This document shows, one piece after another, positions 38,203 to 46,015 of a stretch of 64,000 bases of DNA (position 1 is its first letter; each line of letters starts with the position of its first letter). This DNA comes from Sphingomonas panacis (lineage in GTDB: Bacteria > Pseudomonadota > Alphaproteobacteria > Sphingomonadales > Sphingomonadaceae). The position numbers and the translations under genes were made by a program. The notes beneath the pieces are model-generated. The model searched no databases and was not told the DNA's origin. It saw nothing but the letters and a program-made list of their open reading frames with translations. The stretch spans positions 3,381,501 through 3,445,500 of the forward strand of contig NZ_CP014168.1 of NCBI RefSeq assembly GCF_001717955.1, written 5' to 3'.

Positions 38203-38474
38203 TGATCGGTGCGGTCGCGTCGAAATCAAACGACACACGCTCTGCCTGTGGCTTGATAGCTGGGGCGATCCGGGCCAGCGCGATGTTGCAGGCTTGGAGG
38301 TCGCCCGCCAGCGCAGCGTCAACCACGACACGGGCAATCGCTGGGCCGTCATCCATAAGTGCGCGAGCAATCTTGGTGCGTGCGTCTGGACGCCCCGGCG
38401 GTCGCCCGCGCGGATTGCCGCTTTCGCCTCGTTCCCAACGTCCGTTCGCCGGCGCGGGCGTGGGTACGAAGCCC
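38203..38474 (-). pseudogene. DUF5681-like phage gene, 5' part (cut by IS66 and IS3)
   Basis: Encodes GFVPTPAPANGRWERGESGN followed by PRGRPPGRPDARTKIARALM, matching the W-x-x-G-x-SGNP-x-GRP start of DUF5681 proteins, which are often encoded beside phage terminases. The open frame formally extends a few codons into the IS3 end (MFAEPGAAQ) but those are IS-derived. The true N-terminus was lost at the IS3 boundary and the C-terminal half lies beyond IS66. Confidence 0.8.
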
Positions 38475-38555
38475 TGAGCTGCACCCGGTTCCGCGAACAC
38501 CAGATTAGGGCGTGTGGGGATTCACAAACAGGGTTGGATGTGATTCACGCTTTGG

Positions 38556-38924
38556 ATGGATCGAGATATTCTGACGGACGCCCAATGGGCGAAGATCGAG
38601 CCCCACTGTCTGGGTAAGCGGAGCGATCCGGGACGTAGTGGAAAGGACAACCGCCTTTTTCTGGAGGCGGTGTTGTGGATCGTTCGCACGGGCAGTCCCT
38701 GGCGCGATCTTCCGGAGCGGTTCGGCAACTGGAGCACGGCGTTCCGGCGGTTCCGAGACTGGCGGGAAGCCGATGTTTTCAGGCGCATATTCGATGCGCT
38801 GTCGGATGAGCCGGATATGGAATATGCCATGGTCGATGCCACGATGGTCAAGGTCCACCGCCACGGGCAGGGCGCAAAAGGGGGACTCAGAGCCAGGCCA
38901 TTGGCCGCTCCAAAGGTGGCATGA
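38556..38924 (+). CDS. IS5-family transposase, N-terminal frame (orfA)
   Basis: 122 residues with the DUF4096-type start MDRDILTDAQWAKIEPHCLG and TGSPWRDLPERFGNW, then YAMVDATMVKVHRHGQGAKG holding the first catalytic Asp. AAAAGGGGG at 38876-38884 is a slippery run; a -1 shift there continues into the second frame as GGTQSQAIGRSKGG, the normal family sequence. Confidence 0.9.
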   Translation: MDRDILTDAQWAKIEPHCLGKRSDPGRSGKDNRLFLEAVLWIVRTGSPWRDLPERFGNWSTAFRRFRDWREADVFRRIFDALSDEPDMEYAMVDATMVKVHRHGQGAKGGLRARPLAAPKVA

Positions 38925-39307
38925 CGACCAAGATCCTGGCGCTCACCGACGCGCTGGGCAATCTGGTGCGGTTCAGACTGATGCCGGGCCAGCGCCACGA
39001 CAGCGTCGAGGTGCCCCCGCTGATCGACGGCATCGCCTTTGACGGCCTGATCGCCGACAAGGCCTTCGACAGCAACGCGCTCGTCGCCGAACTCAACGAT
39101 CGTGGCGCATCCGTCGTCATCTCGCAGCACCCCGGGCGCGCGCTCAAGCTCAAAATCGACACCGACATCTACACCTGGCGGCACCTCATCGAGAACTTCT
39201 TCTGCAAACTGAAAGAGTTTAAGCGCATCGCCATGCGTGCTTGCAAAACCGACCGCAGCTTCGAGGCCATGATCTACCTTGCCGCTGCCGTCATCAATTC
39301 ACGATGA
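38921..39307 (+). CDS. IS5-family transposase, C-terminal frame (orfB)
   Basis: 128 residues from the first ATG (MTTKILALTDALGNLVRFRL), containing the second catalytic Asp (LIADKAFDS) and the Glu motif RHLIENFFCKLKEFKRIAMR. In the cell it is probably made as a fusion with orfA through the -1 shift rather than from this ATG. Intact to its stop near the right repeat. Confidence 0.88.
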   Translation: MTTKILALTDALGNLVRFRLMPGQRHDSVEVPPLIDGIAFDGLIADKAFDSNALVAELNDRGASVVISQHPGRALKLKIDTDIYTWRHLIENFFCKLKEFKRIAMRACKTDRSFEAMIYLAAAVINSR

Positions 39308-39320
39308 ATCCCCACACACC

Positions 39321-40182
39321 CTAGGCTACATTAGCGTGCTTCTCGAAGTCCATGGGGCTGAGATAGCCCAAGGTCGAGTGCCTGCGTGTCGGGTTGTAGA
39401 AGCGCTCGATGTAATCGAACACGTCGGCCCGTGCCTGATTGCGCGTTCGGTATGTTTTCCGCGCGATCCGTTCGGTCTTGAGCGAGGAGAAGAAGCTCTC
39501 CATCGCCGCATTGTCCCAGACGTTGCCCGACCGGCTCATCGAGCAAGTGACGCCGTTATCGGCCATCAGCCGCTGGAACTGCTCGCTGGTATATTGGCTG
39601 GCCCTGGTCCGAGTGATGCAGCAGGGCATCGGGCTTGCCGCGTCGCCAGATCGCCATGATCAGCGCGTCGGTGACCAGTTGCGCCGTCATCGCATCGTTC
39701 ATCGACCAGCCGACCACGCGGCGTGAGAACAGGTCGATGACGGCCGCAAAATATAGCCACCCCTCCGCCGTCCAGATGTAGGTGAAGTCTGCCACCCACT
39801 TCTGGTTCGGCGCATCGGCGGTGAACTGACGATCGAGCACGTTGCCGGCGATCATCGACCGCTGGCCTTCGTCCTTGGGCAGGCCGCGACGCCGGGGGCG
39901 AGCCTTGAGACCCTGCGCCCGCATTAGTCGTTCGACGCGGTGCAGCCCACATGACAGGCCTTCGGCCAGAAGATCATGCCAGACACGCCGTGCGCCATAG
40001 GTGCGATAGCTGGAGATGAAGCTTGCGCGGATCCTGGCGCCGAACTCCTCGTCGCTGCGCGAACGCACGCTCGGCGCACGCACCAGCCAGGCGTAAAACC
40101 CACTGCGCGAGACCCCGAGCGCCTCACATATCCACGATACCGGCCAGATCCCCCGGTGCTTCGCGATGAAGGCGAACCTCAT
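39321..40182 (-). pseudogene. IS3-family OrfB transposase, frameshifted
   Basis: Integrase core of an IS3 OrfB: HTH_21 region (GFYAWLVRAPSVRSRSDEEF), NQKWVADFTYIWTAEGWLYF with the first Asp, DALLHHSDQG with the second. After HHSDQG one extra base in GGCCAGCC (around 39596-39606) shifts the frame; the downstream frame reads SQYTSEQFQRLMADNGV and ends FEKHANVA with the catalytic Glu in between. One base loss would restore it. The stop TAG overlaps the TA at the IS5 edge. Confidence 0.9.
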
Positions 40183-40469
40183 ATCGAGTCCTTCGCGAAG
40201 TAGGCCGCCGCTTTTTTTAGGATGTCGCGCTCCGCCTTCATCCGAGCCAACTCGCGGCGCAGCCGCTCAATCTCCTGTTGCTCTGGCTTCAGGTTGCCGT
40301 GGCCGGGAAAGGCCGATCCAGGATCGCCTTCCGCTTCGCGGATCCATTTGCGCAGTACGTTGGCGTGCACGTCGAGATCCCGCGCCGCCTGCGCTGCGGA
40401 AACGCCCCGCTCCAATACCAGCTTCACCGCCTCGAGCTTGAACTCCCGGCTGAACTTCCGTCGTTGCAT
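40179..40469 (-). CDS. IS3-family OrfA
   Basis: About 96 residues: QRRKFSREFKLEAVKLVLER and DLDVHANVLRKWIREAE form the helix-turn-helix, followed by a leucine-zipper helix (EIERLRRELARMKAERDIL). GGAGGGTG precedes paired ATGs; the second, at 40469, has the better spacing. Stop overlaps the orfB start as ATGA. Confidence 0.88.
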   Translation of the reverse strand: MQRRKFSREFKLEAVKLVLERGVSAAQAARDLDVHANVLRKWIREAEGDPGSAFPGHGNLKPEQQEIERLRRELARMKAERDILKKAAAYFAKDSI

Positions 40470-40529
40470 CATCACCCTCCGGTTCCAAAAACACCTTATC
40501 TTGGTGTCCACGAAACCGGCTGCAGCTCA

Positions 40530-40617
40530 CTCGACCTTGGGCTATCTCAGCCCCATGGACTTCGAGAAGCACGCTAACGTAGCCTAACCTGGTGTCCGCG
40601 GAACCGGGTGCAGCTCA
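40530..40617 (+). mobile_element. inverted 88-bp 3' fragment of a second IS3 copy
   Basis: Reads in the + direction as the end of the same orfB (LGYLSPMDFEKHANVA) followed by the terminal repeat ending GGTGCAGCTCA at 40617. It directly abuts the orfA-side end of the interrupted IS3, in opposite orientation. Only the last 27 or so codons survive. Confidence 0.85.
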
Positions 40618-40943
40618 GCAAGGCATATAATGCCCTGATTGATCTGCCCGAGCAGGCACCGGACGCCCTACTCGCGGACAAAGGCTACGACGCGGACGCG
40701 ATCCGCGCCGACCTTGCCGAACGAAAGATCAAAGCCGTAATCCCCGGCCGATCAAACCGCCGCGTGAAAATCGACTATGATCGGACGCTCTACAAACAGC
40801 GCAACCGCATCGAACGAATGTTCGGCCAGCTTAAGATCAACCGCGCCATCGCGACCCGATACGATCAACTGGCCAGCAGTTTCCTCGGAATGGTCCATCT
40901 CGCTACCGCCAGATACTGGCTCAAATTTGTCCACGCCGCCTAA
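40618..40943 (+). pseudogene. IS5-family transposase remnant (different group)
   Basis: C-terminal part of a DDE transposase: LADKGYDADAIRADLAERKI, IPGRSNRRVKIDYDRTLYKQ, RNRIERMFGQLKINRAIATR and YDQLASSFLGMVHLATARYW. The N-terminal half is missing; the IS3 fragment sits at the cut. The sequence differs clearly from the IS5 at 38508. No matching left end was found. Confidence 0.85.
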
Positions 40944-41120
40944 GAACTCTTTAGCTGCACCACTCTTGATGAGTCGGCCGGACCTTGGATTGTTCAAGCG
41001 GCCGCGGCGTGCCCCGGATACTCTTCCTCCTCGACCTGCCTTCCGAACGCCAGCGCATCGAGGCGCTGGTCAATGATCGACCGCGAAGTGGGCGCTCTCT
41101 TCTGGAACGCGTGCCGCGCC

Positions 41121-41897
41121 CTACGCACAGAACTTCGTGAAATACTCTTTCAGGCCCGTGGCGTCCGGGAGCGGGGTTTTCGTCGCTCCGGTCTTCCCGT
41201 CGGTCGTCTTCACCGTGAAGGACAATGCCTTGCCAGCGACGACCGCATCGCGGAACGCCGTCGCTTGATCGTCTGCCACGTTGAAACTGGTGCGTGAGAA
41301 CTGGACTGCACTGAAGGGCTTACCATCAACTTCGATCGCCATGGTGCCGCGATCCTTGCTGTTTGAATCATAAGACACATCGGAAGGCAGATCGATCGAC
41401 GCAGTCCATTTCTGGTTGTTTGAACTGCCCCAGTTTGCCGGACAGCGCAGCAAGATGCGCGTATTACGGAACGCCATCGGCCCCTCGTTGGGGAGCGAAG
41501 CCAACGTCAACGTGGCTGTGCCCTGGAAGCTGTCGCTCCCGCCCGGGCTTGGCGCCGTGATCTGCCAGCGCTTCCCACTCATTATGTCCGAGGCGCCGGC
41601 CAGTGCCTCGACTTTCGAGACATCACTTTTATCCTTGAAGCCTAGCGCGGCATAACAAGCCAGTTTCTCCTTGTCGTCCGCGATGGCGACGCAGCTCGCC
41701 AACGAATAGCCTTGGGCCGAGAGCGCGCGCGCGGCTGTATCGAATGCCGCTGGAATATCCTGTTGCGGGGCTGTGCCAGACCCGCTGTTGCCACCGCACC
41801 CAGCCAGCGTAAGGGCGCTAACGGCTATCATGCCCGCTGCTATGCTCCGCACCGCATATGCTCCGCCCCGCTCACTGCAGTTCAAGATATCCCGCAT
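41121..41897 (-). CDS. lipoprotein, function unknown (TagO/VasI-like look)
   Basis: 258 residues. Signal sequence with lipobox LTLAGC (Cys34), then a Gly/Ser linker. The mature protein has SCVAIADDKEKLACYAAL, similar to the short C-x-D-x-x-x-LACYD start of TagO/VasI-type proteins, then a beta-rich domain (ILLRCPANWG, MAIEVDGKPFSAVQF) and a final Cys. GGGAGAG precedes the ATG at 41897; the longer frame upstream is not used. No type VI genes are present, so the resemblance is structural at best. Confidence 0.7.
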   Translation of the reverse strand: MRDILNCSERGGAYAVRSIAAGMIAVSALTLAGCGGNSGSGTAPQQDIPAAFDTAARALSAQGYSLASCVAIADDKEKLACYAALGFKDKSDVSKVEALAGASDIMSGKRWQITAPSPGGSDSFQGTATLTLASLPNEGPMAFRNTRILLRCPANWGSSNNQKWTASIDLPSDVSYDSNSKDRGTMAIEVDGKPFSAVQFSRTSFNVADDQATAFRDAVVAGKALSFTVKTTDGKTGATKTPLPDATGLKEYFTKFCA

Positions 41898-41965
41898 CAG
41901 CACTCTCCCGTCGTCCGATGACCATGCCCGATACTCTGCGCCCTTGCAACGCGAAGCGCCAATCC

Positions 41966-42142
41966 TTAGGGGTAATAGCGCAGGTGTGAACCGAGCAAAG
42001 CAATTTGGCGCTCTAACGGCGCGGCAGCGTAAAGGTCGCATTCGGCAAACGCCGGTGCATCGATGCGCTTCGTTTCGACCGGCTTGCCGTCGCCTAGTCG
42101 GTAGGTAATGTTAGTGATCGGCTGGAGCTGTTCGGAATAGAT
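41966..42142 (-). pseudogene. possible 3' gene fragment next to an IS3 remnant
   Basis: The minus-strand frame IYSEQLQPITNITYRLGDGK to the stop (…LLGSHLRYYP) has a natural protein composition, but nothing convincing upstream of it. It ends about 70 bases before the lipoprotein start. It may be the tail of a gene cut by the IS3 remnant at 42197-42377. Weak evidence. Confidence 0.25.
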
Positions 42143-42196
42143 CACGTTCGGCCGGCGGTGCCCGTGAACGGTCCGTTGCGCCCGGCGCAGCCTCAT

Positions 42197-42377
42197 GCCC
42201 GCGCCTCGCTTGGCCGGTATCTGACCTTCTACAACGGTCGCCGCCCGCACTCATCGCTTGACCGCAAGACGCCCGATCAGGCTTACTTCAACCAACCGCT
42301 TCTCGCAGCGGCATGAAACCGGCAGGCGCTCCACTTAGCAATCGCGCGAGACTGTCCAAACAAACCGAGCCACCTCT
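42197..42377 (+). mobile_element. 3' end of another IS3-family element
   Basis: Codons 42197-42316 read ARASLGRYLTFYNGRRPHSS and LDRKTPDQAYFNQPLLAAA-stop, the typical C-terminus of an IS3 OrfB of the IS51/IS2-like type, different from the copy at 38475. After the stop, CTGTCCAAACAAACCGAGCC and ACCTCT match the usual end of such elements, placing the right edge near 42377. Confidence 0.85.
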
Positions 42378-42541
42378 ATGCGCCCGAGCGCCAACCCATA
42401 AACGAACAAGCAGTTATCTGATCCTGTCCACCCAGGATCGCCCGCCTTGACCAGCAGCAATGCCTCTGTCTGGCTGTTTAGGGGCCACTCGGCTACGCCG
42501 CATCTCGACGCTCCGCTTGCTTCGTCGAAGGAATATCCCAT
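42378..42541 (-). pseudogene. possible 5' gene fragment next to an IS3 remnant
   Basis: The minus-strand frame MGYSFDEASGASRCGVAEWP and on (…NCLFVYGLALGRIEVA) is open from an ATG at 42541 into the IS3 end. It may be a gene start truncated by the IS. No ribosome site is seen, and the start overlaps that of the next gene on the other strand, so it may be chance. Confidence 0.25.
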
Positions 42542-42906
42542 TGCCGAACCACCGCGTCATCGTCGCCACCGGGTTCAGGATCATCGGCTTGGCGACGGCG
42601 CTCCTATCGTCAGCGCTGGCGATCACGGTGGGCATCGCAGCCTGCATAGTCGCGCCATCCGCCACCCAGCCTAGGCCCGACTACCTCAGCGTGACGCAGT
42701 ACGGACTCATTGGGCTGATCGCGAATGCGGCGAGCGGCGCGGGCGAAATCATGTCGTTGCTGAATGGTATGGCCGCCGCGATTTTCGGGCTGATCGCGGT
42801 GCTGGCGCTGATCGCCGCATCGTTCGGCGTGCTTTTATACGCTGTCGGGCGGGGCTTGCGACATCTGCGCCATGGGCGCGATTCATCGCGACCGCCATCA
42901 CGGTGA
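42541..42906 (+). CDS. small membrane protein, probably frameshifted at the 3' end
   Basis: 121 residues from a TTG start with AAGGA eight bases before it. Two hydrophobic segments (about residues 8-28 and 65-105). The final residues (HGRDSSRPPSR) look unnatural, while a neighbouring frame from about 42878 reads ARFIATAITVIILLNSFPAL and YILQGAARLGGAIVPILSIY up to a stop at 43029-43031, a natural continuation. One indel near 42870 would join them. Family unknown. Confidence 0.5.
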   Translation: MPNHRVIVATGFRIIGLATALLSSALAITVGIAACIVAPSATQPRPDYLSVTQYGLIGLIANAASGAGEIMSLLNGMAAAIFGLIAVLALIAASFGVLLYAVGRGLRHLRHGRDSSRPPSR

Positions 42907-43130
42907 TCATACTGCTGAACAGCTTCCCGGCCTTATACATTCTGCAAGGGGCGGCCCGGCTCGGTGGCGCCATCGTCCCGATCCTGTCTATTTACGTGCT
43001 CTGGGTGCTCAAGACGAGATATGCGGGCTGAAATCTCTACGCTGCAGCGGAGCATCGCCTGCGAGATCATGCCGCATCCGCGGAGAGCAGGCGAACGCGC
43101 GAACAGCCGTTCGGCGCCGTCGGAATCGAT

Positions 43131-43445
43131 GTGGCTCTCGCCGCTCCGCCCTTGATTCTCGACGATTTGGATCATGTCGCGGAGGCGAATATCGAGATCC
43201 CGCCAGAACACATCGATATCCGTGAATGCACCGGCGACCCGATCGATACGATCCCCGCCACGCCGGGGAGCTACCGCGTGAGAGCGTGTTTCGCGGGCCG
43301 CGACACATTGAGCAAGGATGGGCTGGACGGTGACGATCGTTATCAGATCACGCTTAGGCCGGCACCCCCGGCTCCGGTCGCGATGGTCAAAGAAGATATC
43401 GAGCCGGGCTGGCCCGGGACAATCAACGGCCGGACGCCGCCGTAA
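43131..43445 (+). CDS. hypothetical protein, possibly N-terminally truncated
   Basis: 104 residues from a GTG; the same frame is open from 43032 without a good start (…REQPFGAVGIDV), so the N-terminus may be missing. Contains CTGDPIDTIPATPGSYRVRA and GLDGDDRYQITLRPAPPAPV, a beta-rich, soluble pattern. Family not certain. Directly follows the membrane frame ending at 43031. Confidence 0.45.
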   Translation: MALAAPPLILDDLDHVAEANIEIPPEHIDIRECTGDPIDTIPATPGSYRVRACFAGRDTLSKDGLDGDDRYQITLRPAPPAPVAMVKEDIEPGWPGTINGRTPP

Positions 43446-43454
43446 GAGACACCC

Positions 43455-44732
43455 TCATCGTACGTGCGGATGTGCCTCTTGCGACGCCGATACCGCGCGA
43501 AACAGCGAGGCAAGCTGCCGTCGTGCGGCTTGCGTGGCATCATAATCGTCCCCGCTTATTGCTAGGTCGGCGCACTTGCTGATCGCGCCATGCCCGCTGG
43601 CGTCGTCGTCGCACCGCTTTGTCCAGACCGCGGCGCGCGCGGCATCGCGACGATAGAGCGCGCGCGCCTCATCGCAGACCGTCTTGGCGCCGTCGGTGCA
43701 GCCCTGCGCAAATGCGATGTAAGCGAGATAATCCGCCTTAGCTTCATCGCGCTGCGAACGACCGCGCAATTCGAGCACGGTCTTGCCGAGGAAGTGGCAT
43801 CCTTCTGGATCGATGAGGATCTCGTCATTGTGCAGGAAGCAGGCCCGCGCGAGCGCACCAAATGCCTCATCAAGATTGCGCGAAGCCCCGGTCCCGGTGA
43901 AATACATCCACCCCAAGTATTTGCAGGCATAAGGCCCCTGCCCGGAATCGTCGCCATCGCAAGTTCGTGCGAACCGTTGCTTCGCGCGAGCGAAATCGCG
44001 GAGTTGCCGACTGTGGAGGTAGAGCTTGCCCGCCTCGTAGCAGCCCATGGTGCCGATGCGGGCGTCGCAAGACATGTCGAAATGTTCGAGCGCGCCGCGC
44101 AGATCGCCGCGCCGCGCCGCGCCGACACCGCGGCTCCAGCATGTGTCGACATTGTTCTCCGCCTTGCAGGCCGGCGCGTCCGCGGCGCGGATCGGCGGCT
44201 CGATCGGATAGTTGGGAAAAGTTACGCCGTCAGACGTCCGCTCGCGGCCGGCGTTGCGCATGCGCGCCAACAGGCGGTCTGGATTTCTCCCGATGCTGGC
44301 CGGAACGCAGGACAGCTTTTCGAGCGGTTTGCCCACCCGGCTCACGATCAACAGCCCGAACGGACGAAGCTCAGACGGGTCTGGCTGCGCACCGCTCCTG
44401 AACCCCGCTGCTAAGCGGTACACGGTGTCGCCATCCGCGAAGGTCGCGATCTCGTCGATCGTATCGCCCGCACCGTCCTCACGCCGATAATCGAGATCGG
44501 CCAGCGAACTGGACAAAGTGAGTTTTGGCGTCTGCCCGGCGCGGCCATCGCGATAGATCGCCCGGGTGCCCCTGAGCGAAACGGACGCGACACGGTCCTG
44601 CCCCTCGAACCGGCAGGTCAGAACGGTTTCCTCGGCCTGCCATTGCGCCGCGACCGGCGCCCCGGCCCAGAGGCAGGCCAAGATCATGGCTGCGCACAGC
44701 AATATCAGGCCATCAACTATGCGCGTCATCAT
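43455..44732 (-). CDS. exported cysteine-rich Sel1-repeat protein
   Basis: 425 residues. Signal peptide cleaved near APVAAQ, an N-terminal beta-rich domain of about 150 residues (TCRFEGQDRVASVSLRG...), then Sel1/HCP-type repeats with Cys pairs, e.g. HFDMSCDARIGTMGCYEAGK, and FARTCDGDDSGQGPYACKYL followed by GWMYFTGTG. Such alpha-helical Cys repeats make scaffold proteins in the periplasm. It follows another Sel1 protein by 15 bases, so they are an operon. Role unknown. Confidence 0.75.
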   Translation of the reverse strand: MMTRIVDGLILLCAAMILACLWAGAPVAAQWQAEETVLTCRFEGQDRVASVSLRGTRAIYRDGRAGQTPKLTLSSSLADLDYRREDGAGDTIDEIATFADGDTVYRLAAGFRSGAQPDPSELRPFGLLIVSRVGKPLEKLSCVPASIGRNPDRLLARMRNAGRERTSDGVTFPNYPIEPPIRAADAPACKAENNVDTCWSRGVGAARRGDLRGALEHFDMSCDARIGTMGCYEAGKLYLHSRQLRDFARAKQRFARTCDGDDSGQGPYACKYLGWMYFTGTGASRNLDEAFGALARACFLHNDEILIDPEGCHFLGKTVLELRGRSQRDEAKADYLAYIAFAQGCTDGAKTVCDEARALYRRDAARAAVWTKRCDDDASGHGAISKCADLAISGDDYDATQAARRQLASLFRAVSASQEAHPHVR

Positions 44733-44747
44733 CGTGCTGTACGCCTC

Positions 44748-45812
44748 TCATGGTTTGCTAGCCGGAGCCTCCGCATCCTTCGTCGGTGGCCGGGCGAGCG
44801 CGAGGGCTTTTTCGGCCTCTGAGGCGGAGGCCGTTTCCGGGTCTAGCGCCAGCGTGCGTTCCAGCAAGGCGACCGCGCGGGCATCGTCGCGTTCGCGGCC
44901 GTTCCCGGTCTGGTATGCCCGACCCAGCGAAAAGCAGCTCTCGGGCTCGCCGAGGGCGCAGGCTTTATCGAACAATTCAAGCGCGCGCTGGCGGTCCTTT
45001 GCGCCGCCCCGCCCGTCGTCCACCATCAGGCCGAGATTGCCGCATGCGGTCGAATTCTGCGCGGCGCAGGAGGACTCGAACAAGGTCACCGCTCGTTTGT
45101 AATCGCGCGAGACGCCCAGACCATCGCGATACAGCACGCCGAGGTTGTAGCAGGCGTGCTGGTCGCCGCCGTCACAGGCCTTCCGGAACAGCCGTGCCGC
45201 ACGGACCTGGTTGCGCCTGACGCCCCGGCCGAGCGAGTAGGACGCCCCGAGGTTGGCGCAGCCGCCCCATCCGCCCTTGTCACGAGCATCTTTGAACAGG
45301 ACGCGGGCTCGAACGGCATCCTCGGGGACGCCCTTCCCGGCGGCGTAGGCAAGGCCAAGGTTGGAGCATGCGGTCGCCTCGCCGCCCCGACAGGCAAAAG
45401 CGTAATAAGACAGGCCGCGTGTCAGGTCTGCCTCCACGCCGTCCCCTTCGGCATAGGCATATCCGGCCATCGTGCAGCCCCGCATGCTGCCGAACTGGCA
45501 CGCCTGGGCAAAGAGCCGCAGCGCTGCGGCCGCATCTTTCGGTGCGCCATCGCCTTCGAGGAGTTGATAGGCGAGCGCGGTACACGCTTCGGCATCATCC
45601 GCCTCGCAAGTCGGATCGAGCCGCGCCACGCCGCCGGCCGACGCCTCCTGCTCCTGGCCCACCCCGACGGGCATGTCAGCTGCGGCGTCCTGCGCGGCAG
45701 CGGGATCGCCGAGCGCAACGCATGCCAGCAACGAAAGGAGCAAGCTGCGGGAAAGCGCGGTCTTCGCTAGAGCCGGCTCCTGACGCTGCGGGACTCGGCG
45801 GCCAAAGAACAT
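44748..45812 (-). CDS. exported Sel1-repeat protein (HcpA-like)
   Basis: 354 residues. Hydrophobic signal (SRSLLLSLLACVALGDPAAA), then about seven Sel1 repeats of 36 residues, each with a Cys pair: ACTALAYQLLEGDGAPKDAA, GCTMAGYAYAEGDGVEADL, ACSNLGLAYAAGKGVPEDAV, GCANLGASYSLGRGVRRNQV, ACYNLGVLYRDGLGVSRDYK and so on. The regular C-x(n)-C spacing fits one disulfide per repeat as in Helicobacter cysteine-rich proteins. First gene of the Sel1 pair. Confidence 0.85.
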   Translation of the reverse strand: MFFGRRVPQRQEPALAKTALSRSLLLSLLACVALGDPAAAQDAAADMPVGVGQEQEASAGGVARLDPTCEADDAEACTALAYQLLEGDGAPKDAAAALRLFAQACQFGSMRGCTMAGYAYAEGDGVEADLTRGLSYYAFACRGGEATACSNLGLAYAAGKGVPEDAVRARVLFKDARDKGGWGGCANLGASYSLGRGVRRNQVRAARLFRKACDGGDQHACYNLGVLYRDGLGVSRDYKRAVTLFESSCAAQNSTACGNLGLMVDDGRGGAKDRQRALELFDKACALGEPESCFSLGRAYQTGNGRERDDARAVALLERTLALDPETASASEAEKALALARPPTKDAEAPASKP

Positions 45813-46015
45813 GCAGCAGCCTAGATCAGGCGTGGACGATTGTCATGTTCGCCCCGGCGTGTTGCGGGACTGTGGAAAAGTGCCGGGCCGGAGAGCGCGG
45901 CCAGCGTCCGCCGCCAGAGCCGCTGCTGGTACGGTCGGGAGGATGAGGCGCGCCGTTGCCACGCCGGGAGCAACGTGACCCGGGCAGTGCGATGCGACCA
46001 CGGCTCGCCTCGCCT

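Larger units (their letters stand above)
38508..39321 (+). mobile_element. IS5-family element (814 bp) inside the IS3 copy
   Basis: Terminal repeats GGGCGTGTGGGGATTCA (38508-) and its near-perfect inverse ending at 39321 (one mismatch). Flanked by TA (38506-38507 and 39322-39323), consistent with TA duplication by IS427-type members. Two overlapping frames encode the transposase, joined by a probable -1 shift. Confidence 0.88.
38475..40529 (-). mobile_element. IS3-family element, interrupted by IS5
   Basis: Ends are TGAGCTGCACCCGG at 38475 and, inverted, TGAGCTGCAGCCGG at 40529; similarity of the two ends continues to about base 29. It encodes orfA (40179-40469) and a frameshifted orfB (39321-40182) on the minus strand. 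An IS5-family copy (38508-39321) sits between the left end and the orfB stop. Without the insert the element would be about 1.24 kb, normal for IS3. No matching short target duplication was found (CCC left, CTC right), so one flank was rearranged. Confidence 0.85.

Noticed and set aside
41027..41120. Short plus-strand frame (FLLDLPSERQRIEALVNDRP) after the IS5 remnant
   Set aside because: Too short, no start or family; may be debris of an old element but not supportable.
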